64,000 nt of DNA from JBJYIN01 sp046237015 (GCF_046237015.1 NZ_JBJYIN010000011.1:1-64000); one strand, 5' to 3'; shown: positions 41,917-51,210, numbered from the stretch's first letter. The notes: generated by a model from the letters alone, not told the origin. Numbers and translations are program-made.

Positions 41917-44209
41917 CGGTATGCGTCGTGCGGCGCGGGTGTGGATTGGTTGCTGTATTGCGCTGATCGCCGCGCTGGCGCTGCTGCTGCCGAACGCGCA
42001 GATCAACAGTAGCGTATTGGCGCTGTTGCCCAAGCAGTCGATGGGCACACTTCCCCCGGAGCTACAGCAAGGCTTTGTGCAGCGACTCGATCGGCAGATG
42101 GTATGGCTGGTGACGCCGGGCAAGCAGGCGGAGCCTGCGGTAGCGGACTGGTGGTTGAAGCACTTGCGTGCGCTTCCCGATCTACAGCAGGTTAATGGCC
42201 CGATTGATGCCGAACAGCAGCAGCGATGGGGTAAATTCGTTTTTGAACATCGCAATGGTTTGGTCGATCCCGTCACGCGTGCGCGGCTAGAGAATGGCGG
42301 TGTGGCGCAGGCCGATTGGGTGCTGGCGCAGCTTTATTCCGCGTTTGCGGGCGTGAGTGGCAAAGAGCTAAATCACGATCCCTTAATGCTGGTGCGCGGA
42401 TCTCAACTGGCGTTGCAGCAAAATGCCAGCCAGTTGGGATTGTCGCAAGGCTGGCTAACGGCAAAAGATGCGCAGGGTCGCACCTGGTATTTCCTGCACG
42501 GCGAGCTTAGCACTGGCTCATTTGACATGGCGCGCAATCAGCAACTGGTTGATAAACTGGGTGTGCTTGAGCGCGATCTTAAGGCCGCATTCCCGGATGC
42601 CGAGGTATTAACACGCGGGACGGTCTTGTTCAGCAACTATGCCAGCCAACAGGCTAAAAAGGATGTGTCTACTCTTGGCGTCGCCACCGTGGCAGGCGTT
42701 CTGCTGCTGATCTTCTTTGTGTTTCGCTCACCGCGCCCGCTGTTGCTATGTGGACTCTCGGTGGGCATCGGTGCGCTGTCTGGAACGGTCTTTACTCTGC
42801 TGTTTTTCGGTGAATTGCATTTGATGACGCTGGTGATGAGCATCAGTATCGTCGGGATTTCAGCGGATTATACGCTCTATTATTTGACCGAACGGATGGT
42901 TCACGGCGGCCATGCTTCCGCGATGGAAAGCCTGAAAAAAGTCCTGCCAGCCCTTTTGCTCGCGCTGGGAACGGCGGTGGTGGCTTACTTGATTATGGCT
43001 CTGGCTCCGTTCCCCGGTTTACAGCAACTGGCGGTGTTCGCCGCAACCGGGCTGACAGCCTCCTGTCTGACCGTGGTGTGCTGGTATCCTTTTCTGGTTA
43101 AGGGATTGCCGGTCAGACCTGTTCCCGCGATGGTGCTGATGGGGCGCTGGCTGGCCGCATGGCGGCGTCAGCGTGGTGTGCGTTTTGGGGTTCCATTGGT
43201 GCTGCTGATACTTTCTGCTGTGGGATTGCTACGGCTGGAGGTCAATGACGATATCTCCCAGCTACAGGCATTGCCGAAGGATTTGATGCAGCAAGAACGG
43301 CAGTTGACGGCATTAACAGGACAGAGCGCCGATCAAACCTGGTTCGTCGTCTACGGCGACAGCGCGGAGGAGACATTGCTTCGTCTGGAACAACTCGCGC
43401 CTAAACTGCGTGACGCGCAGCAACAGGCATGGCTAAAGCAGTATCGGTTACTGCCGCTTTCTTCTCAGGCTCAGCAACAGCGCGATAGTCAGCTTATTGC
43501 GTCTGCCGCACCGGCGGTTATCGAGCGTCTTAAAGACACGGGCGTTGATGTGGCGATGCCAGATGTGCGACCGATGCCAGTCACACCGGATCGCTGGCTG
43601 AATAGCCCGATCAGTGAAGGGTGGCGACTGCTGTGGCTGACGTTACCTAATGGGAAAAGCGGTGTTCTGGTTCCGGTAAGCGGCGTGAGCGATAGCGCTG
43701 CGCTGGGACAGATGGCTAAAACCCTACCGGGCGTGGAGTGGATCGACAGAAAAGGGACCTTTGATGCCTTGTTTGGTTTCTATCGCGCCATGTTGGGATG
43801 GTTGTTGACGGCTGCACTGGTCGTGATTGCGCTGAGCTACGTGATTCGTCTTGGGCTACGTCGTGGATTGTTAAATGTGGTGCCGTCGGCGTTGTCGCTT
43901 TGCGGTGGGCTGGCGGTGCTGGCGTTGAGTGGTCATTCGCTGAACCTGTTTTCATTGCTGGCGCTGGTTCTGGTTCTTGGGATCGGCATCAATTATACGC
44001 TGTTTTTCAGCAATCCACGCGGTACGCCGATGACCTCGCTGCTGGCGGTGACGCTGGCGATGTGCGTCGCCTTGCTGACGCTGGGGATGTTGGTTTTCAG
44101 CAGTACTCAGGCCATCAGTAGCTTCGGGATTGTGCTTTGTAGCGGTATTTTTATCGCCTTCTTGCTGGCACCGCTGGCGTTGCCGGATTCAAAAGGGAAA
44201 CGAAAATGA
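41891..44209 (+). CDS. apeM: MMPL/RND-type exporter
   Basis: Inner-membrane exporter of 772 residues in the MMPL class: two repeats of a first helix, a large periplasmic loop and five to six helices. The membrane blocks lie at about 260-400 and 620-765, with the GISADYTLYYLTERMV motif in the first and GIGINYTLFFSNPRGTP in the second. Two in-frame ATG codons (41888, 41891) follow GAGTG. It is thought to move the aryl polyene lipid from the inner membrane to ApeL. Confidence 0.87.
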   Translation: MNVSVSFSDGMRRAARVWIGCCIALIAALALLLPNAQINSSVLALLPKQSMGTLPPELQQGFVQRLDRQMVWLVTPGKQAEPAVADWWLKHLRALPDLQQVNGPIDAEQQQRWGKFVFEHRNGLVDPVTRARLENGGVAQADWVLAQLYSAFAGVSGKELNHDPLMLVRGSQLALQQNASQLGLSQGWLTAKDAQGRTWYFLHGELSTGSFDMARNQQLVDKLGVLERDLKAAFPDAEVLTRGTVLFSNYASQQAKKDVSTLGVATVAGVLLLIFFVFRSPRPLLLCGLSVGIGALSGTVFTLLFFGELHLMTLVMSISIVGISADYTLYYLTERMVHGGHASAMESLKKVLPALLLALGTAVVAYLIMALAPFPGLQQLAVFAATGLTASCLTVVCWYPFLVKGLPVRPVPAMVLMGRWLAAWRRQRGVRFGVPLVLLILSAVGLLRLEVNDDISQLQALPKDLMQQERQLTALTGQSADQTWFVVYGDSAEETLLRLEQLAPKLRDAQQQAWLKQYRLLPLSSQAQQQRDSQLIASAAPAVIERLKDTGVDVAMPDVRPMPVTPDRWLNSPISEGWRLLWLTLPNGKSGVLVPVSGVSDSAALGQMAKTLPGVEWIDRKGTFDALFGFYRAMLGWLLTAALVVIALSYVIRLGLRRGLLNVVPSALSLCGGLAVLALSGHSLNLFSLLALVLVLGIGINYTLFFSNPRGTPMTSLLAVTLAMCVALLTLGMLVFSSTQAISSFGIVLCSGIFIAFLLAPLALPDSKGKRK

Positions 44210-44781
44210 CATTATTGCGACGTGGGCTTCTGCTTATTGGTGTGCTGCTGCTAAGCAGCTGTGCCAGCAAACAGCATGATGATAACCGCCCACAGGCGTG
44301 GCTCAAGCCGGGCGTAAAAGTTACGTTACCTGCCCCCGCCATTGCCCCATCGGTTAATGAACAGCAACTGCTGACAGGAACTTTTGAGGGTAAGCAGCAA
44401 TCGCTGCTGGTGATGTTGAATGCCGATGATAAGCAACTTTCGCTGGTCGGGCTTTCCTCTATCGGCATTCGCCTGTTTAAGGTCACCTATGATGAGCAGG
44501 GCGTGCATACGGAACAGTCCATCGTCCTGCCGCAGTTGCCGCCAGCCAGTCAGGTACTGGCAGACATTATGCTGAGTCACTGGCCGATCGCCGTTTGGCA
44601 GACGCAGTTACCAGCGGGTTGGACGCTGAAAGATAGCGATGATAAGAGACAACTGCGTGACGATCGTGGCACGTTGATTACAGAAATTCGCTATATGACG
44701 CGGAATAACCAGCGTGTGCCGATGAGCGTTCAGCAATTTGTCTTTGGTTATCACATCGTGATTCAACATCTGGATAGCTAG
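44206..44781 (+). CDS. apeN: DUF3261-type lipoprotein
   Basis: Lipoprotein of 191 residues with lipobox LSSC (lipidated Cys about 19). The remainder looks like the DUF3261 family found in APE clusters, with a beta-rich LolB-like appearance. Its position after the LolA-like ApeL and exporter ApeM suggests it receives the product at the outer membrane. It overlaps apeM by 4 bases (ATGA). Confidence 0.83.
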   Translation: MTLLRRGLLLIGVLLLSSCASKQHDDNRPQAWLKPGVKVTLPAPAIAPSVNEQQLLTGTFEGKQQSLLVMLNADDKQLSLVGLSSIGIRLFKVTYDEQGVHTEQSIVLPQLPPASQVLADIMLSHWPIAVWQTQLPAGWTLKDSDDKRQLRDDRGTLITEIRYMTRNNQRVPMSVQQFVFGYHIVIQHLDS

Positions 44782-44782
44782 C

Positions 44783-45940
44783 ATGATTTACATTAACGCC
44801 GTCGGGGCGCTGAATGCGCTGGGCAATAATCTGGATGAGATTGCCGACAACCTTGCCAGCGGTTATGCACCGGGTATGCGCCCTGATACCGGATGGCTGT
44901 TGCACGATAAGCCCTGTTGGACGGGCAAGGTTGATGCGGAATTACCGGTTATCCCAGTGGAATTGGCGGCGCATAACAGCCGTAATAATCAGCTGTTGCT
45001 GGCTGCACTGGAACAAATTCGGCCTCAGGTGGACGCGGCTATTGCGCAATTTGGCTCTGACCGGGTGGCCGTGATTCTAGGTACCAGTACCTCGGGATTG
45101 GATGAAGCCGATCGTTACGTCAGCGAAAATCTTGCCACTTATCGTTATGCACAGCAGGAACTTGGCGATCCTTCCCGTTTTTTGGCCGCCTATCTGAAGT
45201 TAGATGGACCCGCTTACACTATCTCAACCGCGTGCTCTTCCAGCGCCAGAGCGCTGATCAGCGGTAAGCGATTGATCGAGGCCGGGCTGGTGGATGTGGC
45301 TATCGTTGGCGGCGCGGATACGCTGAGCCGTATGCCGCTTAATGGCTTTGATAGCCTTGAGTCGCTCTCTGCAACGCGCTGTCAGCCGTTCAGCGAAGAA
45401 CGTAATGGGATCACCATTGGTGAAGGTGCAGCGCTGATGCTGATTGGACAGCAGCCCGATCGCGTGGCGGTATTGGGTTTTGGAGAATCCTCTGATGCTT
45501 ACCATATGTCGGCACCTCACCCAGAAGGCGAAGGGGCGATTCGCGCGATCAATATGGCGTTGTCGCAAGCAGGGTTGCAGCCTGAGGACGTGGGTTATAT
45601 CAATTTACACGGTACGGCCACGCGCCTGAATGACCAGATTGAGGCGAATGTGGTTCACGCCGTTTTTGGCGATCGCGTGCCTTGTAGCTCAACGAAGCAT
45701 CTTACCGGTCATACGTTGGGGGCGGCGGGGATTAGTGAAGCGGTGCTCTGTTGGCTGCTTCTGACTCGGGAGCTTCCCTTGCCCGCGCAAGATTTTTCAT
45801 GCAGCCATCCCGATGCCTCACTGCCATCCTGCGGCTTGCTCCGTGAACCAACCTCGCTGACACGCCCAGTCATTCTGTCTAATTCTTTTGCGTTTGGTGG
45901 CAACAATGCGTGTCTGATCCTGGGGACGAATCATGAGTGA
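44783..45940 (+). CDS. apeO: beta-ketoacyl synthase ApeO
   Basis: Ketosynthase of 385 residues. The nucleophile Cys lies in TISTACSSSARAL, and the two His motifs in NLHGTATRLND and STKHLTGHTLGAAG. In studied APE systems ApeO forms the elongating complex with the chain-length factor ApeC. It overlaps apeP by 8 bases. Confidence 0.9.
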   Translation: MIYINAVGALNALGNNLDEIADNLASGYAPGMRPDTGWLLHDKPCWTGKVDAELPVIPVELAAHNSRNNQLLLAALEQIRPQVDAAIAQFGSDRVAVILGTSTSGLDEADRYVSENLATYRYAQQELGDPSRFLAAYLKLDGPAYTISTACSSSARALISGKRLIEAGLVDVAIVGGADTLSRMPLNGFDSLESLSATRCQPFSEERNGITIGEGAALMLIGQQPDRVAVLGFGESSDAYHMSAPHPEGEGAIRAINMALSQAGLQPEDVGYINLHGTATRLNDQIEANVVHAVFGDRVPCSSTKHLTGHTLGAAGISEAVLCWLLLTRELPLPAQDFSCSHPDASLPSCGLLREPTSLTRPVILSNSFAFGGNNACLILGTNHE

Positions 45941-46412
45941 GTATCTGTCTGCGGCAGCTTATCTGCCCCATTCAGCCCCGATGGTGCTGGTGGACGAGGT
46001 GGTCCATGTTGATGATGAACACGCGCACTGTCGTGTGGCGATCGGTCACGAGAGTATTTTGGCACCGTTTCTGAATGCTCAGGGACACTTGCCAGCCTGG
46101 TTTGGTATCGAAATTATTGCTCAAACTATTGGGGTCTGGTCTGGGTGGCACGGGCGTCAGAGCCGAGGACTGCAAGAGAAGCCGCGCCCCGGTATGTTGC
46201 TCGGCGGACGGGGTTATCGCAGTAAGCAGGCTATTTTTCCTGCCGGGTCCCTGCTTGATGTGACCGTCACGCTACTAATGCGTGACGACAAAGTCGGTAG
46301 CTTTGAGGGTGAGATCGCGATAGCCGGGGAGACGTATGCCTCTGGTCGGCTGAACACCTATCAGCCTGACGAACATGAGTTAAAAACACTTTTAGAACAG
46401 GGAAAGCTATGA
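45933..46412 (+). CDS. apeP: dehydratase ApeP
   Basis: Hot-dog fold protein of 159 residues of the FabZ-like class (YLPHSAPMVLVDEVV at the N-terminus, then LPAWFGIEIIAQTIGVW). It works with ApeI as an ApeI:ApeP dehydratase pair. Its stop codon shares one base with the ATG of the 14-codon minigene that follows. Confidence 0.86.
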   Translation: MSEYLSAAAYLPHSAPMVLVDEVVHVDDEHAHCRVAIGHESILAPFLNAQGHLPAWFGIEIIAQTIGVWSGWHGRQSRGLQEKPRPGMLLGGRGYRSKQAIFPAGSLLDVTVTLLMRDDKVGSFEGEIAIAGETYASGRLNTYQPDEHELKTLLEQGKL

Positions 46413-46452
46413 TGACAACCGGAAGAACGACGATGACAACCGGAGAACAAGC
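46411..46452 (+). repeat. 21-bp tandem duplication before apeQ
   Basis: Two adjacent copies of a 21-bp unit, GATGACAACCGG followed by AAGAACGAC in the first copy and AGAACAAGC in the second. The first 12 bases are identical. The duplication keeps the reading frame, adding seven codons to the minigene. Confidence 0.8.
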
Positions 46453-46456
46453 ATGA
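46412..46456 (+). CDS. 14-codon minigene bridging apeP and apeQ
   Basis: The ORF MTTGRTTMTTGEQA starts at an ATG sharing one base with the apeP stop (TGATG) and ends in a TGA overlapping the apeQ start (ATGA). It consists of a 21-bp unit (starting GATGACAACCGGA at 46411 and 46432) repeated in frame. It fills the only real gap in the coupled half of the operon. It may act as a translational coupler rather than making a useful peptide; GGAGAA in the second unit is also a good ribosome site for apeQ. Confidence 0.45.
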   Translation: MTTGRTTMTTGEQA

Positions 46457-47184
46457 CGCGTTCTGTGTTAGTGACTGGTGCCAGCAAAGGGATCGGTCGA
46501 GCCATTGCACGGCGTCTGGCGGCAGATGGTTTTACCGTTGTGGTGCATTATCACCGTGATGAAAAGGGTGCACAGGAAACGTTAAGTCAGATTACGGCTC
46601 AAAACGGTTCTGGTCGTATCGTCAGTTTTGATATTGCCGATCGTGAAGTGTGTCGCACCGTGATCGAACAGGATATTGAGGCGCATGGGGCCTACTATGG
46701 CGTGGTTAGTAATGCAGGTATCACCTGCGACGGTGCTTTCCCTGCGCTTGACGAACAGGCGTGGGATAGCGTGATTCACACCAATCTCGACAGCTTCTAT
46801 AACGTGATTCATCCCTGTGTGATGCCGATGATTGGCCTGCGTAAAGGCGGACGAATTATCACGTTGTCCTCTGTTTCCGGGATCATGGGGAATCGGGGAC
46901 AGGTCAACTACAGCGCAGCAAAAGCGGGCATTATCGGCGCGACGAAAGCGCTGGCTATCGAACTGGCGAAACGAAAAATTACGGTGAACTGCATTGCACC
47001 CGGTTTGATTGATACCGGCATGATTCAAATGGAGCCGGTAGCCATCGAAGAAGCCATGAAGATGATCCCCATGAAACGCATGGGGCAAGCGGAAGAAGTC
47101 GCAGGGCTGGCGAGTTATCTGATGTCCGATATCGCGAGTTATGTGACGCGTCAGGTTATTTCTATTAATGGAGGGATGCTGTGA
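46453..47184 (+). CDS. apeQ: 3-ketoacyl-ACP reductase ApeQ (FabG-like)
   Basis: Short-chain dehydrogenase of 243 residues. The NADPH loop is TGASKGIGRAIARRLA (about 8-23), NNAG appears as SNAG, and the catalytic Ser-Tyr-Lys lies in SSVSGIMGNRGQVNYSAAKAG. It reduces the 3-keto group in each elongation cycle. Its stop shares one base with the apeR ATG. Confidence 0.92.
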   Translation: MTRSVLVTGASKGIGRAIARRLAADGFTVVVHYHRDEKGAQETLSQITAQNGSGRIVSFDIADREVCRTVIEQDIEAHGAYYGVVSNAGITCDGAFPALDEQAWDSVIHTNLDSFYNVIHPCVMPMIGLRKGGRIITLSSVSGIMGNRGQVNYSAAKAGIIGATKALAIELAKRKITVNCIAPGLIDTGMIQMEPVAIEEAMKMIPMKRMGQAEEVAGLASYLMSDIASYVTRQVISINGGML

Positions 47185-48410
47185 TGCGTCGTGTCGTGGT
47201 AACCGGAATGGGGGGGATCACCGCGTTTGGTGAGTCATGGGAAAGCGTTTCTAACGGTTTGCGTGCGGGTCGCAATGCTATACGTAAGATGCCTGAATGG
47301 CAGGTATACGATGGGTTGCATACGCAGTTGGGCTCACCGATTGATAACTTTAGTCTGCCAGAACACTACACACGTAAACGCATCCGCTCGATGGGACGTG
47401 TGTCTCTGATGGCAACCCGAGCAACCGAACTGGCGCTGGAACAGGCTGGATTGATTGGTCATCCGGTGCTGACTAACGGAGAAACCGGCATTGCTTACGG
47501 TTCTTCAACGGGCAGTACGGGGCCGGTGAGTGAATTCGCCACCATGCTGACGGAAAAGCATACCAATAATATTACCGGTACGACCTATGTGCAGATGATG
47601 CCGCATACCACCGCGGTAAATGCGGGTCTGTTTTTTGGGTTGCGTGGTCGAGTGATCCCGACATCCAGCGCCTGTACGTCGGGAAGTCAGGCGATTGGCT
47701 ATGCCTGGGAAGCGATTCGCCATGGTTATCAAACGGTCATGGTGGCTGGCGGTGCGGAAGAATTGTGCCCATCGGAAGCCGCTGTATTTGATACGCTGTT
47801 TGCCACCAGCCAACGCAACGATGCGCCAGAAACGACGCCGTCTCCTTTTGACGCCAGCCGCGACGGCTTGGTTATCGGCGAAGGTGCGGGTACGTTAGTG
47901 CTGGAAGAGCTTGAACATGCCGTTGCGCGTGGTGCGACGATCTATGCCGAACTGGTTGGTTTTTACACCAACTGCGATGCGGCACATATTACGCAGCCCC
48001 AGCGTGAAACCATGCAGGTTTGTATTGAAGGTTCGCTGCGCTGTGCTGGGGTGCAACCCCGAGATGTGGGGTATATCAGCGCTCACGGTACGGCAACCGA
48101 TCGCGGGGATGTGGCGGAAAGCCAGGCGACCGCTGCCGTGTTTGGTAAATCCACACCGATTTCATCGCTAAAAAGCTATTTCGGTCATACGCTGGGTGCC
48201 TGCGGTGCGCTTGAAGCGTGGATGAGTATTGAAATGATGCATGAAGGCTGGTTTGCCCCTACTCTTAACTTACGGCAACCTGCGGAAGATTGTGGTGAAC
48301 TGGATTACATCATGGGTGAACCACGCCATATCGAGACGAATTACATTCAGTCCAATAATTTCGCCTTTGGCGGTATCAATACGTCGCTGATTTTCCGTCG
48401 TTGGCAATAA
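47184..48410 (+). CDS. apeR: beta-ketoacyl synthase ApeR (FabF-like)
   Basis: Ketosynthase of 408 residues, N-terminus MRRVVVTGMGGITAFG. The nucleophile Cys is in PTSSACTSGSQAIGYA and the catalytic His in SAHGTATDRGD and SYFGHTLGACGALE. It is the last APE gene, and may condense on alternative or starter substrates. An in-frame GTG one codon earlier is less likely than the ATG at 47184. Confidence 0.9.
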   Translation: MRRVVVTGMGGITAFGESWESVSNGLRAGRNAIRKMPEWQVYDGLHTQLGSPIDNFSLPEHYTRKRIRSMGRVSLMATRATELALEQAGLIGHPVLTNGETGIAYGSSTGSTGPVSEFATMLTEKHTNNITGTTYVQMMPHTTAVNAGLFFGLRGRVIPTSSACTSGSQAIGYAWEAIRHGYQTVMVAGGAEELCPSEAAVFDTLFATSQRNDAPETTPSPFDASRDGLVIGEGAGTLVLEELEHAVARGATIYAELVGFYTNCDAAHITQPQRETMQVCIEGSLRCAGVQPRDVGYISAHGTATDRGDVAESQATAAVFGKSTPISSLKSYFGHTLGACGALEAWMSIEMMHEGWFAPTLNLRQPAEDCGELDYIMGEPRHIETNYIQSNNFAFGGINTSLIFRRWQ

Positions 48411-48434
48411 TGGATTGAAAACGTTAACGGGTTC

Positions 48435-49871
48435 ATGATGAATAACAAACAACAATATCTGGATATTGCCGAAGGAAAGGGCGAGAAAGCGCCATCAACG
48501 ATGGTGGCCTTTTCCTCAAGGGAAATGAGTTATCCATTGCTGGAAAGCCTGCTAGAGGCCCAGCCATGCTTTACCGAGGGTGAAATAAGCTATACCGAGC
48601 GGGAGCAAGGTGGGTTCTTTTATACCTGTCGCTGTGATGATAGAGAACTGACGTTTTATCTTGAGGTCTCGGAACGCGATCCCGAGCATCAAATCACGCC
48701 GTTGCATTCAACCGATGCGATTTCACCCGAACTGTTGGCCCAGGCTAATGCGGCCACGCAGGAAGTGATGGTCGAGTGTATTTTTGGGCAAAATCCGCTG
48801 GAAGATTACGTTCATCAATTGCGCTTATTGCGTGCCGTGGTACCGGATTTTCTCTTGGGCATCGATATGTCTGCTGCGGGTAACGTATTTACCCGCGAAT
48901 GGCTGAATTTCCAACTGGAAGATGATGTTCTGCCGGAAATTGAATCGCTGTATACCATTCATGCCGTGTACGACACCGAGAACGATCCGCCGACCACATT
49001 CTGGTTTCACTCGCACGGTCTGGCGCGATGCGGACTGACGGAAGCGGAATTAGTCATTCCCGAAACACTGAATTCGTATTATGGCATTCCGGATTTATTC
49101 AGAAGTTTTGTTAATAATGCCATTCAGAATCAGAAAATTACCTTTAATGAACCGATTCTGTGCGGGCAAACGGACAGCGGCTATGAGTATCTGGTGGCAT
49201 TACCGTTTGAAGAAGGGTTGCGGCATGTGAATCAATCCACGCCGATTGACCAACTGCGGCCGCTGGAAGAGATGCGTTACGATCTGGAAGGAACGCCGGA
49301 AGGCGTGTTTCTGGGCGATCGCGCCGATCGGGATGACGTGCATCAGGCACCTTCCTGTATGTTGTTTCGTACCAACGAAGAAAATCCGGTGCTGCAAACG
49401 TTCTTTAAGGGATTTGATGAGCAGAATGCCATCATGTTCTGGCGTACGAACGCGGAAACGGCAGAAATGTCACGTAAAGCACAGTTGCGCTGGCGTTATT
49501 TCGTCAACATGTTCAAAAACTATCATGTGAGTGCCGAACCGGCTAAGCCGGGTTTTTTAGCTAAACTACTCAAAAAAGCCCCTAAACCCGTCGAAGTCGA
49601 AAGTGAATGGCGCTTTATGGTGAAGTTTGGCATCCCTCATGGCGAAGAGGGAGAAGAACGCGAGCACATGTGGTTTATACCCGAAAACATCCATGATTCG
49701 ACCGTTACGGGAACATTAATCAATCATCCGTTCTATGTTGAGGATATGCAGGAAGGTGGCGTTTATACTGTTGATGTATCGCGAATAACCGATTGGGCGA
49801 TTTATTATCAGGGCGATAGCTACAAGCCGGATACGATTTACAAATTGTTGAGTCATAGCCAGACTCACTAA
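48435..49871 (+). CDS. DUF4026/DUF2314-type protein of unknown function
   Basis: Cytoplasmic protein of 478 residues without signal or membrane segments. The C-terminal 100 residues (EHMWFIPENIHDSTVTGTLIN, then DVSRITDWAIYYQG) look like a DUF2314 domain, and the long N-terminal part resembles DUF4026 proteins. Both labels are from memory of the families, not a search. It lies 24 bases after apeR in the same direction, before the pst promoter, so it may be co-transcribed with the APE operon, but it is not part of the usual APE set. Confidence 0.75.
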   Translation: MMNNKQQYLDIAEGKGEKAPSTMVAFSSREMSYPLLESLLEAQPCFTEGEISYTEREQGGFFYTCRCDDRELTFYLEVSERDPEHQITPLHSTDAISPELLAQANAATQEVMVECIFGQNPLEDYVHQLRLLRAVVPDFLLGIDMSAAGNVFTREWLNFQLEDDVLPEIESLYTIHAVYDTENDPPTTFWFHSHGLARCGLTEAELVIPETLNSYYGIPDLFRSFVNNAIQNQKITFNEPILCGQTDSGYEYLVALPFEEGLRHVNQSTPIDQLRPLEEMRYDLEGTPEGVFLGDRADRDDVHQAPSCMLFRTNEENPVLQTFFKGFDEQNAIMFWRTNAETAEMSRKAQLRWRYFVNMFKNYHVSAEPAKPGFLAKLLKKAPKPVEVESEWRFMVKFGIPHGEEGEEREHMWFIPENIHDSTVTGTLINHPFYVEDMQEGGVYTVDVSRITDWAIYYQGDSYKPDTIYKLLSHSQTH

Positions 49872-49882
49872 CGTTTTTCCTT

Positions 49883-49912
49883 CACCGGTCAGAATAGGTG
49901 TTCTGGCTGGTG
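49883..49912 (+). terminator. hairpin after the DUF4026 gene
   Basis: A 12-bp stem with two G-T pairs (49883-49894 with 49901-49912) around a 6-base loop, 11 bases after the stop. No long T-run follows, so termination strength is uncertain. Confidence 0.45.
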
Positions 49913-49941
49913 ATGCCTGAATTTTCCTGCATGCTGCCTCA

Positions 49942-49959
49942 TTGTCATAAAACTGTCAC
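49942..49959 (+). promoter_or_regulatory. Pho box 1 upstream of pstS
   Basis: TTGTCATAAAACTGTCAC has two TGTCA-type 7-mers separated by an A/T spacer, the PhoB-binding pattern. It lies about 125-140 bp before pstS. Confidence 0.85.
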
Positions 49960-49974
49960 ATTGCGTACATTTTA

Positions 49975-49992
49975 CTGTCACTAAATTGTCCT
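49975..49992 (+). promoter_or_regulatory. Pho box 2 upstream of pstS
   Basis: CTGTCACTAAATTGTCCT is a second PhoB site 33 bp downstream of the first, three helical turns, so PhoB dimers would bind the same face. A -10-like TACACT (about 50010) follows at a suitable distance for PhoB activation. Confidence 0.85.
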
Positions 49993-50082
49993 ATTTTTCC
50001 TCCTGCAAACTACACTCTGATTTGACAACTCTGATTGATAACGGCTCTACGTCGACACGTCGAGTATCCCACAGGAGGGATT

Positions 50083-51123
50083 ATGAAACTGATGCGTACC
50101 ACTCTTGCCAGTGTTGTTGCGGCAACCTTTTCTCTGATGGCGGTTTCCGCTTTTGCTGCCGCTAACCTCACCGGTGCCGGTGCGACATTCCCTGCGCCTG
50201 TTTATGCTAAATGGGCGGATTCCTACCAAAAAGAGACCGGCAATAAAGTTAACTATCAAGGCATTGGATCTTCTGGTGGTGTTAAACAAATTATCGCGAA
50301 AACGGTAGATTTCGGTGCCTCCGATGCGCCGTTGGCTGATGACAAATTAGCTCAGGATGGTTTATTCCAGTTCCCGACCGTTATTGGTGGGGTAGTCCTG
50401 GCGGTAAACGTTCCGGGCATCAAATCGGGCGATTTAACGCTGGATGGTAAAACGCTGGGTGATATCTACCTGGGCAAAATTAAAAAATGGAACGATCCTG
50501 CGATTACCAAGCTGAACCCGAATGCCAAACTGCCGGATCAGGACATTGCCGTTGTCCGTCGTGCTGATGGTTCAGGTACCTCTTTTGTATTCACCAGCTA
50601 TCTGGCGAAAGTGAACCCAGAGTGGAAAGAAAAGGTTGGCGCTGGTTCTACGGTTAACTGGCCAACCGGTCTGGGTGGTAAAGGTAACGATGGCATCGCG
50701 GCGTTCGTGCAGCGTCTGCCTGGTTCAATTGGTTATGTGGAATACGCTTACGCCAAACAGAACAACTTGGCTTACACCAAGATGGTTTCTGCTGATGGAA
50801 AAGTGGTTAGCCCGACAGGTGCAAGCTTTAGTAATGCTGCTAAAGAAATCGACTGGAGCAAATCTTTTGCTCAGGACCTGACTAACCAGAAAGGCGCAGA
50901 TGCATGGCCGATCACCTCAACCACGTTTATCCTGGTTCAGACCAAACAGGAAAAGCCTGAGCAGGGTGCTGAAGTGTTGAAATTCTTCGACTGGGCGTTC
51001 AAAAAAGGCGGCGAGCAAGCCACTGCGCTGGACTATGCGACCATCCCGAACGAAGTGGTTGAGCAAATCCGTGCGGCCTGGAAAACTCAGGTAAAAGACA
51101 GCAGTGGTAAAGCGCTGTACTAA
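50083..51123 (+). CDS. pstS: phosphate ABC transporter periplasmic binding protein
   Basis: Phosphate-binding protein of 346 residues, the E. coli length. Signal peptide MKLMRTTLASVVAATFSL and on to SAFAA (about 25). Phosphate-site segments are GAGATFPAPVYAKWAD, GIGSSGGVKQI, DFGASDAPL and RRADGSGTSFVFTSYL. A longer reading is open, but the ATG at 50083 follows GGAGGGAT. It is first in pstSCAB-phoU under two Pho boxes. Confidence 0.97.
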   Translation: MKLMRTTLASVVAATFSLMAVSAFAAANLTGAGATFPAPVYAKWADSYQKETGNKVNYQGIGSSGGVKQIIAKTVDFGASDAPLADDKLAQDGLFQFPTVIGGVVLAVNVPGIKSGDLTLDGKTLGDIYLGKIKKWNDPAITKLNPNAKLPDQDIAVVRRADGSGTSFVFTSYLAKVNPEWKEKVGAGSTVNWPTGLGGKGNDGIAAFVQRLPGSIGYVEYAYAKQNNLAYTKMVSADGKVVSPTGASFSNAAKEIDWSKSFAQDLTNQKGADAWPITSTTFILVQTKQEKPEQGAEVLKFFDWAFKKGGEQATALDYATIPNEVVEQIRAAWKTQVKDSSGKALY

Positions 51124-51210
51124 TTACTGTCTCGACCGTCGTGTTGGTAACCGGAGTACGACAACGTTTTAGACTCTGGAAACGCGCAACTGAATAGTAA
51201 GTCGTATCGA

